Below, one piece after another: positions 12,486 through 25,000 of a stretch of 64,000 nucleotides of DNA. The stretch's first letter is position 1, and the number at the start of each line of letters is the position of its first letter. Source of the stretch: Sphagnum compactum (taxonomy: Eukaryota; Bryophyta; Sphagnopsida; Sphagnales). The stretch spans positions 434,001-498,000 of the forward strand of contig OZ234494.1 of the NCBI GenBank assembly GCA_965153455.1, given 5' to 3'. The notes under the pieces were generated by a model that saw nothing but the letters and a program-made list of their open reading frames with translations, ran no database searches and was not told where the DNA came from. The translations under genes and the position numbers were made by a program.

Positions 12486-15400
12486 CATCCAATAGCCTTT
12501 CAACTTATGTAAAACAATCACATCCCCATTCTGCTTTACACATGCAGTAGAGTGTGATTGATCAAAATCTTCTTGTTTTTGATGTTTGCTTTTTCTAGGT
12601 TAGCAGTCAAATCAAGAGAAAAAATTTGGTTACAATTGTAGACTTGGGTTAAACTCTGCATGGTTCTTGCTTTGTGATTGCATCCCAAGTTAGGTGTCTG
12701 TTGTCTGAGACAATTCAAAAACGGGGTCAAAAGGTGTTCCTTTTGTGTAAGTCATGAACAACACCAAGGACAACATGGGATGTTATTGGTGATTATAAGT
12801 CTAGGGTAAAGCACCAGGGTGGGGGGTGTTCCGACATGGCTGAAAATGAATAATGTTAAATACACTTTTCATTAGAGGTTCAGGCCTAAGATTAAAAACA
12901 TGTGAACCAACGAAAAGATGAATTGCAATATACTACAATATACTACGCTGCTGAAAATAGATAATGTTTCATCCACTTTACAATAGGGGTGCAGGCAGAC
13001 CAAGGAAAATGTGAATGGATGAAAATTTGACAAGCAATACTATTTGGCTGAAAAATAGATAATGTTTCATTCATTTACATGGACTTCACACTTAGTCCAC
13101 CACTGCAAAGTCTATTAGACTATGAGCCCAAAAAGTTGTGAATGGTTGTGAACAGATTCTATGTAAAGTGCCACCATGAGCCACCAAGAAATGGGGGCTT
13201 GTCTTTAGTGTACAAGTTCGAGGAATTGTTCCATTGGAGAATACATGGTGCTATGCAACTCCTTACCACTCATGAACAATACCAATCACAAAGCCCTAAT
13301 TTTTTTAGAGTTTTACTACACTTGACATACACATACCTAGAAACACAAAAAAATTTCATACACAATATATGAATAGGACTCTCTCAAAAGAGGAAAGCTC
13401 TAGGTCTTGAACAAGTGCAACGTAGCATCAATGGTGGAGGCAACCATTAGACCAAACTATGTCCATATCTTTTTATAAAATGATATTGATTGATCTTGGT
13501 TCTATGTACTCAAGTGCATACTCAAACACATACCCACCAAAACCCTGTAAACCAAATTGATACTAGCCTAAATGTGCCCTTTGTTTGTAACAAAAAAAAG
13601 ACCTAACTATGATAACATCATTGTGCTCTTTTGAGCCCCTTTCTCACATTTATTTTTTGGGTATTGACTAAATTCAAGAACTTAAAATTGCAGGTTGAAC
13701 ACCCTCCTTATAGATGCACCTAACAGATTGTAAGTAAGAAAATTGATAAATCGAAATACAAAATCTATATTAATGAAAGTGGAAATGAATTTATGAAAAA
13801 ATTATATGATCATGGAATTTTATTTTGATATTATAAGATTCAAGAAGAAAATGAAAATATATTTAATATTTGAATCTAATGTCAATTCAATCGTAACTAG
13901 TGTGGCCTGTGCCGTTGGCCCAAGTGTTACCACGTCCTCAACTGATTCTTTTCCTTCCAAAAACCTGGTTTTTGGGAATTTATATGAATTTTCAGTGGCA
14001 GAATTCACTTAAAAATCAATATCTCCCACATTCTGAATCCAAATCTTACCAAGTAAATTCCATCAAATCCTGCTCATCAAGATCTTTCCAACAACACCAA
14101 AGGCACATTCCAATTCCCCCGAGATTTTCAGATATGATTTAAAATAATTTTCAGTGAAGAAATCATTCAATATTCAAGAACTTTTGCACTGCAAGTCCAA
14201 ACGTCATGGAACCAAACCCATGCACCCCTTGTCGTCGAGAACTTTCCAAAGACACCAAGAACACGATCTGAAGCATACCAGTTCAGTGGATCTAGTAACT
14301 ACAAAACAAAACATACTACCTTCCTTCATAGATGCATGGTAGTGCAAAGCTCAAGCACATAAATAGTGTGTAGTTGGCCCAAGTGTAAACTCATTACCAA
14401 ACTCATTTCATTTTCTAAAAGCATTTTTTGTTTGGACCATAAGCACAATGAGGGGCATTGCGATTTGAGAGATTTCAAGATGACAAATAAACTATTTTCT
14501 TTTGGGGAGGGTGACAAAAGGATGGATATATATATATATATATATAGTTCCCAATGTGCTCCCACCAAGCTCCCTCAAGCTCTCACTGTGTTCCCAACAT
14601 TTTTTCCCAAAGTTCTCAAGAAATCTGATTTCAGAAAAGTAACCATTTTTTGCTGAAAAAACACACATATATCAAAGCGTGTCATCTGAATGAAATTTCA
14701 TTCTATAACCATTTTTTAGGTGGTGCATTTTGAAACTTTAACGATGTTGAATTAAGAATGATTTTCACAATTATTTTCATATTATGATAGCCCAAAACAT
14801 AAAGTCACTTGATGAAGATTACACCTTTTGATTTTATTGTACATGATGCTCCCCAACATTTCTTCAATAGCACCTCACTTTGTCCCATTTGTACTTTATA
14901 TACTTTATATGTTTTTTAAGGGGGTTCATTCCTTCTGCACAACTCTTATGTGAAAACTAAAATACAAAGAAATCTTGAGAATATATCATTTATTTAACAT
15001 CTGCTGAAGGGAATCAAAGGGTGATGTATAAGTAAATTTTGAGAATATCCTTTGAATGAAATTGCTAGCAGAGTGTTGCTAAAATAAGAGTTTTGTAACC
15101 ATAGCACAGGGGCAAAGCTTGCAACCTGTCTGTTGATTACTTAATTAACTTTGAAGATTTCATGTGCAAAATTAAAATATTCCTGAATATTCCAAAAGAG
15201 TATATCAACAGGAGTAGCAAACTAGCACAACATGTTGCATCAAACCTCAAAACATGTATCAGGTGCAGGAACTACGTACATACCTCTTCCTCGTCCCTTG
15301 GATATCAAACATTCTCCAGGATGCTTTGCATTTAAACCTGTTCAAACTCTGCAATCAAAGTAAAATTAACTTATGACTTTAAGTAAGACTCACTTCTCCT

Positions 15401-16026
15401 GCACAAGAAAATCCAGACCTATGTACATGGATCTATCTTACCTCACAGCAAGTCAGAATTATGAACCCGAAAACCACTTTCAACAATTTTGTTGTTTGGA
15501 AGAACAGTTACTGCTATGGAGCCTCTCAGGACATGAGTTTGTGAGTGTTTCAGGCAGCTGACATTGCCATAGTTACCACATCATGATACTGACTCCGGTG
15601 TACAAAGTGATGAAGATTTTGTGTCCATTGGTGGAAGCTTCCAAGTGCACCCATCAAGTTGACAACACTTTACAAAATTGCATATGGCAGGAACTTGTCA
15701 GAGGTGAATCCGGAGCATCTTAGTAACCCATGTTCCACAGTTGGGCTGGCCACAAATGTCGACTGACCTTGTATTCTTGCAATCCAAACATGGTCCCAGA
15801 TGCCCTGTATGCAATATTGTGCCAGTTCATATCTATGAGGTTTCAGAGAAAACTCCACATAACAGTTTGAAGACAACCTTTGTGTCAGTTCCAGCAATAG
15901 CACAATAGCACAACAAACACAGCAAGAATTCGTGCAGTCATAACCTTGTGGGCATCACAAAGTATCAGACAATAACCTTCATCATGAATGGAAGTGACAA
16001 GCTGTCATTCCTCCAGATGGGGATCA
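12486..16026. other. Intergenic region with decayed repeats
   Basis: MED11 3' sequence, then AT-rich DNA. A degenerate tandem repeat of about 100-112 bp occurs at 12839-13075 (CTGAAAATAGATAATGTTTC recurring at about 12951 and 13049). Around 14080-14260 there are two CTTTCCAA-containing motifs (ATCTTTCCAACAACACC and GAACTTTCCAAAGACACC) of a kind often seen in plant retroelements. A TA microsatellite lies at about 14528-14546. From roughly 15300 to 16026 the sequence is probably the 3' UTR of the minus-strand gene. I see no separate coding gene. Confidence 0.5.
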
Positions 16027-19000
16027 TCAGTCTGCAATTTTGGGTGAATACAATTACATTGTAATCTGCTAAAATTTTGAAACTATACAAAAGTCTGCAT
16101 CATGAGTTTCTGTTGCATTTCCAGAAGCAATGGGAAACACATGATTATGGCTAGCACTTAATGTTGTGCCAGTTCAGAAGTTTAGCTACTTCCTTCATCA
16201 AAGATGGAAGAATTTTATGATTATATTACAAGGGCCAGGGCTGAGAAGGAGTGAACTACAAATAGATATTATGGTCTCATTCCAGCAATCCGGTAGGGAT
16301 AAGGCTTAGAGAAATCAACCATAAAACTGATGACACTAGCAAACAAAACAAGCTGACTTGCAAACACAAAGCTACTGACCTTACATGCAACAAGATAGAG
16401 ATGGTGAGACTTACGGCAATCAAGAATCAGATGATCTGGAGGCCTTGCATAGCAGTAGCAACACAAATGTGCATGTTTCTGGAGGTTTGGCTCTGTCTGC
16501 TTGATGGTGACACTGTCTGTGAGAATTGCACTAAAATGAACCTCAACCTTTGATGAAGCTGAGAAGGCAGATGAACTTGTAGCCAATTCCAATCCTGGAA
16601 CTGTCACATCAGAAATAGGTGTGGCAACCTGTGGAGAAAATGAGATGAACATGTCAATTGGGCAAGAAACTGGCAAATGCTGTGTAAAGGTTAGGCAGTA
16701 CTGGAAAATGTTAAGATATTTTCTTGAAAATCTATATCTTCGTAAGTACTGACAACCTCTTTCATATTTGCAATTTAAGTCAACATGAAGAGAATTGAGA
16801 GATGACTCAACAAATAGAAAAAAAAACCAAGGAGAGGTTTCAACAGTGACAGTCACCCACATATTCTACCTAACAGCCATTTATGGTCATGACCAGCTAC
16901 CGTATTATCCCCACTAACTTAATCAGCTCCTGGCAGTGGTTGGAGGTCAATGTCATACATGAACCAACATACTGAGTTTCAATATCAAGTATCAGTAACA
17001 GGAAGACACATCCATGATGCCAGTTAGCTCAATAGTATCTAAATAAGAAATAGAAACCAAAAAGAAAGAGGAACACAAAAAGAGAAAGGGGAAAAAACAT
17101 CAAAGAGTGAGGACTGAGAAACAGCATTTCAAGTGGGTGTCAAGTTGTATGTGATCTTCAAACATGCTGAAATGAAACTCATCAGCACCTATTTTCCAAG
17201 AGAAAACTTCCCAGAGGATTTAGAGAAGTCACATACCTCATAAAAAGATGGGAAGAGCAGAGATGCAGTTGGTACACCAGAGGTTGAGGAGACCTGCATT
17301 TCTATGGCTTCTTGAGTTCTAATCAAAGACTCAGCTGACCCTGTTGATAGTCCCAGAAAACACTCCTCGGAGATGGAGACTTCTCGAGATGCAAAACTTC
17401 GTTCCTTGTTGCTCATTTCAACCTCAAGCTGTTGCTTCTCTCGATCTTGCTCAAAAGCAAGAGGGTTGTATCCAAGCTTGGGGCGAGGTAGTAGAAATTG
17501 CGATACCGATTCAGTAACTGGAGTTGCATGCTGAAGAATAGTGTCCATCATCAAAGGGTTATACACAGATGAAGATTGGAATTGACGTTCTGATGGATTG
17601 GGTTGAACTGGCTCAAAGGACATATCATGTGCTTTCTCCTGCTGGTCTGCAACAATTGCCTGCGGTTTTCCCAACACAAAATTAAGATCTCTGAAACCCT
17701 TCAAGCAGGAAAATTCTCTTTTCAGACACTGCATGAGTGCATGAATGACCAATTCTCAGAGGCTAATGATGGCAATCACATGCAAGCACTCTACAACAGC
17801 AGTAACAAATTCCTACACATGTTTATGACAGCTTCACTGCTCCCATCTAGTCTAATTACTCCAAAATTGTGACCAAGTGGTATAATTCCATAATTTCTGG
17901 CTGAAAGAGGTCAGGTTCTTCATGCTCAGTACATACACAAAGCACCAGTTCAAATTGTTACGGCTGAAAAATACATTTACTTGTCCAGGCTTAAGTAGAA
18001 TAAAGATAATACATCAAAAGCATACCCCACATGTTCTCCCAAGCAATAAATTCCCCTTACCTTTGGAAACAAATGTGGAAACAGTTCCATAGGCGAAAGC
18101 TGTGGTGTTCCTTTGGCTGGTGGTGGTGCAGTGTCAAGAACTCTGCTGTCAGGCTCAAGTCCTAATTCTGATCCAACTGTGCTTGCTTTGGGTGAGCACA
18201 GCTCCTCTCCTTGAAATTTGCCAGCAAATGAGATACAGAGAGGGCTGGGGGGTGCTGCATTATCTAATGAACTTGTGGTTAAATTGAGACTAGCTGGAGG
18301 AGATACCCTACCCTCTGAGGTAAGATTCAGCAGTTCTGTTTCAGATATGTCAGGATATGGACCAGAATCAATGCTGCAAGTTTGGGCCATGTTTTTCAAC
18401 CTGAAAATTGACAAAACCTGTTTCATCTGCACAAAAAGTCTAAGAGTTATGACTAGGGTTGCATCCACAATTTCACCCTCCAGAATAGAGGGCACACAGA
18501 GCTATCTGTGTCCTTGCCTAAAAGGGGTAGTCCAGATCTCATCACAAATAAACCTGGTGGACATTCACCTTTGATACCAGTGGAATAATCTGAACTCATG
18601 CCAAGTTTCAGCACAGAAACTATCCAAGGCAAAAATCACAAACCAATGCACCTTGCAGTGGAGGATGAAAACAAGCATTAATTCAGGCCCCTCATGTTTG
18701 CAATCCTTGTTGGTGACTGCAACAAACTCTCTAGGAGTTGTTGGTCATAAAAATTGACCAATATCTCTGAGCTACAGTATATGCATTCAGCAGTGATGAA
18801 CCATTGAAAAACCCAAAGCCTAGGAACTCTGGGAACTCACTTTGTATACACCCTAGCCTCTATAATACAAAAATATCCCTTCAAAGGTTGCAAAGCAGAT
18901 GGGAATTTTGAAGCTAGAGAGTGAATTTCCTTTCAATCCAGAAAAAGAAATATACAGTAATCTAAAATTTATGTCCAAGCCTTCAGACCCTTTTGCTAGA

Positions 19001-22000
19001 TGATACGTAGGGAGGGTAGATGGTGCTACAAGACCACTGGAGAATATCAAGACTTACATACCTGTGAGAAAGAAAGGTACAGAGACCTGCCAGACATCTG
19101 AGTGGCACCAGGAAGCACAGACTCAAGCTCTGCACCTGTGATTGATACAGGATAATCATGCAAGGTGTCAAACCCAACCAAAGGAGCATAAACCACCATT
19201 GACTCCATCATGGGCCCCACCATCTGCATCATGGACCCTAGGTTGTCATGAACTTATCTGAATGGCTTCTCTTTCAACTTGCATAGCCTTGATTCAGTCA
19301 AGGAGAAGCTTGAGAGAAGCAAAACTAATGAGATCGGTTCACACTAATGATTCAGCACTGGTCAGTACCAGCCCTATGTTGGCTCAGCTTTCAACATAGC
19401 AATGAGGCAATGCCATCTCTCTGCTCTACAGATAGAACCACCAAGTGTCCATCCCTGTTGGATATAAACAAGGAATCCAGTTTCAGTGACACCAATAGTC
19501 TCCTGTAACAACACCCTAGAGGAATGAGAATAATGGAAGTTTCACATACCGGCTTCATACCATATGAAGAAGATTGGTAAACTCCGTATGTCTGTTGTGT
19601 CAAGACGTTGTAAAGAAAAAGAATGCATGTGCCAGGAGCTATATGAGGAACTGCCAACAGATGCTTTGTTGACACACAGAAACGGCTCATCTGCTTGTAC
19701 ATTGCTAGTGTCTCATCGTTGCAGCCTATCACCTGATTCCACACTCACAAACAGTATACATCCAAAATTAGAAGTGTGCACACTTTGCCAGTCCAGTCCG
19801 TGAGTTCTCTTCTATTCTTCCTCATCAAGACAACTTGCCTGTTTGCCACACCAATGGAAGAGACGCTGCTGAAAGGGCATTGAGAACTTACTTGGCCAAA
19901 AAAAGAACTTGGTGTCTCATTCTCTTGAACAGGGGAAACAGAACATGATAAGCTTGGTGTGCCATAATCAAGGGGAGGAAAAACAGAAGATGACAGGCTA
20001 GTTAGCCTGCATTCAATACTTGGGGGTCTCCAGTTGGGTTCACTCATACTGTTGCTGTAGTATGCATCAGGATTGTTGGTTTTGGGAAAAGATAACTGGT
20101 GAAAGTCAGGGGATATCAAATATTCATAGTCATGAACAGTGGGATACTGTGGTATTCTGTTCTCATCAGTCCCATCGGTAGCAAGGTTAAAACTTTTCAT
20201 ACCTACACGGGATGTTCCAGACTCATGAGAAGAGGTGAGGCTACTTGGGGCAATGGAGGAATTGTCAACACCTCTTGAGTCAATGAGAAGAGAGACAGGA
20301 GGTATTGCATCAGATGCTGCAGCTAAATCCATATCAGATAGCTCAGAAGACATTGACCCTACTACAAGGGTCTCTGAAGTAACAACAGATGACTCTTCTG
20401 AAGATCTGAGGCAATGTGCTGAGTATTCTCCAACCACAAATGGCCTTGCAGTAACACGCAATGGTGTCCCAGAACTGTGAATGAAAGTTGACTTTAAGAC
20501 CTCCACATTCTGTGTCAGCTGGGCACTAGATGAATCTGAACCATGTGGCATTGTCACAATGGGTGACATGGAGACAGGTTCAAGCATTGGGACTGGCTGA
20601 AAATTTGTACCATGTGATTCCAGTGAGATGTGATGTGGGAGAGTGGGAGCCAAAGCAGTTGACGTTGTCAATGAGTTAAATGTTGGAGTTGGATCAGCCA
20701 GTGCTCCTGATTCTCGTGATTCTGTTGGTGTGCATGTGAGTGTTGAAGCATGTTCCGTAGTTATGGCAGTTTCTACTGTTGGTGCAGGTAGTGAAGACCC
20801 AGGCTGCACACTTCCATGAGTATGAGCAGGTTCATCAGGTTGTAGCGTGCCCCCTGCCAAGGCAAAAGAGCAATTTACCCCAAGGTCATCTGCAATTAGC
20901 CATATGTGCAAGGAAATTCAAGTACATCTAAAAAATGTTCACTCTTATGCATAATACTGGTAACAGCAAACTGAGAATTTCTGGACTGGAAAAATGTCAC
21001 TAACAGAAATAACTAAAACTCGTCCATAAAATGCTGATAGAAAAGCACTGCATGACTCACCCTCAAGTTCATTGGCATGTAAGTATTCATCAGGCACATT
21101 CGAAAATAAATCCGGTTGAAGTCGCTGCACACATGCAAATATTCTCATCTAACCCTGAGAATTGAGGTTTGAGAGGCCCACTTGCCTCCTGAGAGATTGA
21201 ACAATTCTAAAGCAGTCCAGCAATGGATTGGAAAGAGTTTCAAGTCTTGTGGTCATAAAATCAAGTGCAAAAAGAAAATATTAGTGGAACTTTGAAGGAA
21301 GATAGTTACACTTGATGCCATCAAACTAGGAATTGATGTCTGATGTAGGCCATGAAGTCTTAGTTGCAAAAGCAATTGATATACATGGATTTCTTGCCTA
21401 CAAAAGCAGGATACTCATGGAGAAAAATACAGAACCTTGCAGAAAAGTTCACTAACCACCCACCTCCTTAAGAAAGTAAGTACACTTCAGCTTCATCCCC
21501 CGTACAGAAGTATCATTGTGAAGACCTCTTGCTGTCACAGCTTCTTCCCAAGATCTGCCACTTCCAAAGGTGAAACTCAGCTTACTGCATTTATTCATTT
21601 GGGCTCTCCTATGACAGCCCTCAAAATGACTTGAGGTTGGATACATTAGAGTACAAGTTACATGTGGCTTAAACCTGGCCCTTCAGTCACGACTCAAATC
21701 ATGATCAGTCGAATGAAAATACAATATGTAGCATACAGAATCTGCAACTCTCACTGTTTACATGTGATTGGTTTGGAAGAATCTGCAGCAGAAAGTCATT
21801 GCATTTGAAACAGAAGCCCATGAAAGCCATAAATCAAAATGGGCAAAAAGAAACTACCCCATGGAAACTGTAGCTATGTGGTAAAAAGGAAACATATCCA
21901 ACTGAACCATTGAGCCTCCTTGAGCAAAGAGGTCTCTCATTTCTGCATAGTCTGCTTCAGGATGCATGTTTTCAATGAGCAAGTGGGGTGATCTGACAAT

Positions 22001-25000
22001 TTCCTGCAGAATGTATCAAGGACATGAGTGTGCAAGAATAACACAAGCACTTATGGCACAACCCTAATAAACAACCACACAAGCTGCCAGATTCATAGTA
22101 CATAGCACAGTAGCAAACCCTTCTGCTATGTCCAGGGTAAAGGAGCAAATCAGCAAGTTTAACTATAACGTTAACTTGCAACCAAGAATTTATCCATGAT
22201 TCATACTTGTCCATTGTAGGGAGCACTTTCAATATTTTGATATACTAAAACACACTGTCTCCCATATACATACACAATACTGAAAGTGCCACCCAACTCT
22301 GGATGCCATACTGAAACTTCATCTTCACAACACTATAAGACTCTGAGACAACTCTGTTGAAAGTTTAAAAACATGAGCATCTATCACCACCCAAGAAGAG
22401 GTTTGCTGTTCAGGCATTTGGTTCAAATAGCATAACAAACTTCCTCTACTGAGCTCCATTGAATGTGAATGTACCTGGTGCTCTGGGTCCACTAGTAAAG
22501 ACTGTGCCTTCAACACAGCAAGTGGTGAAAATGCGCTTGATTTTGGGTTTGTCCTAACAGAGCTCTCACCCACGGAAAGAGGCTGGTCACAAACACAATG
22601 CAGTAAGTACCTAAGAACAGTGACACATCGAAAATAGGAAATATGCATGTTGTGGAGCTGATTGACTGGAGATTAAAGCATAGTAATAATGCTTATAAAG
22701 AAGCAAAGACAGGCAGAATGTAACTCACTGGAAATTGAATTGCTGATGGCTCAGAGATAAGTGGTGACAACACTTGATCACTCCAGTAATCATGTGTCAT
22801 CCCAAAGAAACCTGGGTCAGAGTCCTCCTCCTGTTCTTCAGCTGAAGGGAGAGTGAAACCATCCCGAAACAAATGAACCGTCTTCCCCTTTGACTTTGAT
22901 TTCTTCATCTGTGATAACATCATGCATGCAAATATGTCAACATGGCCACAACACTCCTTCTCATCCTACCAAAGAGAATTGTCTCCAAGTCCTAACCTAC
23001 AGACCTGTTTCAAGCCATTGCCCTACTGTGGACACTGGTGACTGGGCATTCTTTCGATGCAGAAACTTTGAATTAGCCTTTTGCTGCAACTTTACAAGTT
23101 CCATCTTCCAATTCCTCCTTTAACAAGTCTCTTGATGGTAGAATGTCAAGGATGACCTATTAACATGACCTTGCTCATGTTGACTCCATTCGTTCCAGCT
23201 TACAATCCTGTGCCCTACTTCTAGAATTATTTTGGCATCCCCTTAAATTCCACCTGCCTGTCCATTCCTTTTGTACTTCACCACTCTTCTATAACTCTTT
23301 CTCCTTTGATGACTCACCCCACTATAAAGGAAGCTGGGGTCACAAGATTTTGTTATCAACTTGAAGCTAAAAGCAACTCCCTCAAACAAGACAACATGAC
23401 CAAGCTATTGCATGAAGCACAGACCTTAAGTGTTTTTTTTGGCTGCTTTGACACTGCCATAACTTCATTCTTTTTCTTGTAGACCTGAAGGGGCCCTTCT
23501 GGTACAACTGCTAACATAGCAGATCCTTCCCCAGCTGCACTAGGCTCCTTGTCCTGTCAAACATATATCTCCAATAGTATAGATCTGGAGACTGGCTACA
23601 GGGAAGTTGCAGTTATACATCTGAACAACTGGTGCTAGTGCTGAGGACCCACTTGCTATTATGAGCCACTATGTTTTACAGCTGGCACTTTACAGCAAGC
23701 AGGACCCCACATGGCTGGTACTCATTGCTAATCATATGGTTCTGGGGTAGTCACCTCCTGAGAAGAGCATGGGCAAGAAGCAGAGAAATTCAATAGACAC
23801 ACACAGAGACATGATGAAATGAGGAAGTTGCATAAAGAAATTTGCACGCAGGGTACCTTTTCAAGGAAGATGTCACAAATAGGTGCTACATTGAAGGTGG
23901 ATGCATTTGAGAGTGTGGCAGACTCAATACACCCTACCCTTTCAAATGACTTGGATGATGAGGAATCCACTCTCAAGATCTTTGCTTGCTCAGCAATTTC
24001 AGCTGAGGTTGATGTAGGTAGGAGATCACAAATAGGTGCTACATTAGAGGTGGATGCATTTGACAGTGTTGCAGGCTCAATACCACCTCTCCTTTCAAAA
24101 GACTCAGATGATGAGGGATGCACTATCAAGATCTGGGATTGCTCAGCAATTTCAGCTGAGGTAGATCTAGCTTCTTTTGATTTGAGCTTTGCCCTTTTCA
24201 CCTGGATCACAGATTGAGGATTTCATGAGCAGATTGTAGACAACAGAGAGACACTGTAGGTTATTCAATGCACTACCAATGCATGCACAAGCACATGTTG
24301 AGTTAGAGGAGTCCTGAGATAAGACCTTCAAAACCTCCAATCATTACCCACATAATGTGCTTATGAACACTCCAGAATCAGCTGTTTTCAGTCACTAGCC
24401 CTGCACTTCATGCCAGCCTTGGCATACACTTCTCCTTGAAGCAGCCAGCTAGGAAACGTATCATTGTGAAAATATAGATGAGCACAAGCAGCAGAATGCT
24501 AGCATCTAATCAACCTTGAAACAAGGAGATTGCAGAAGACAGTGTAGGAGAGGAGGAACTGTGGGCACAGCATTTTGAAAGAACAGCTTATAGTCAGATG
24601 AGTAGAGAAAATACCAGTTTTTTGCTGTGTGAAGAAGGCAGATCTCTATGTATAGCAGGCTTTTTCTCCTTTTTCACCTCCTCTACAAGCTCATGTATAA
24701 CCTATCGTTTAAAACAACACATGTCATATAGACAACCATAAAACCAACTAACTTTTTTCTGAATAGGCAGACATGAAGCAAACCCAAAGTTTTGCACCTT
24801 TGGTAAAACATCACTGTGAGATACCTCTCCAATCAGCCTCTCCAATCAATCACTAAATTTCAGACAGATCAAATTCACCCCAGTTGAAGAGCCATGAGCC
24901 ATACCTGCTTGCTTTCTCGTGTTTGAACTTTGATAAGCTTGCCTGGGCAATCTACAACCACATAAACAGCCAAAGTTGTTTTAGTTCTCCACACAGAACT

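Noticed and set aside
15670-15903. 77-residue minus-strand frame after the large gene
   Set aside because: It cannot be joined in phase to exon 16628-16415 with clear signals; probably 3' UTR.
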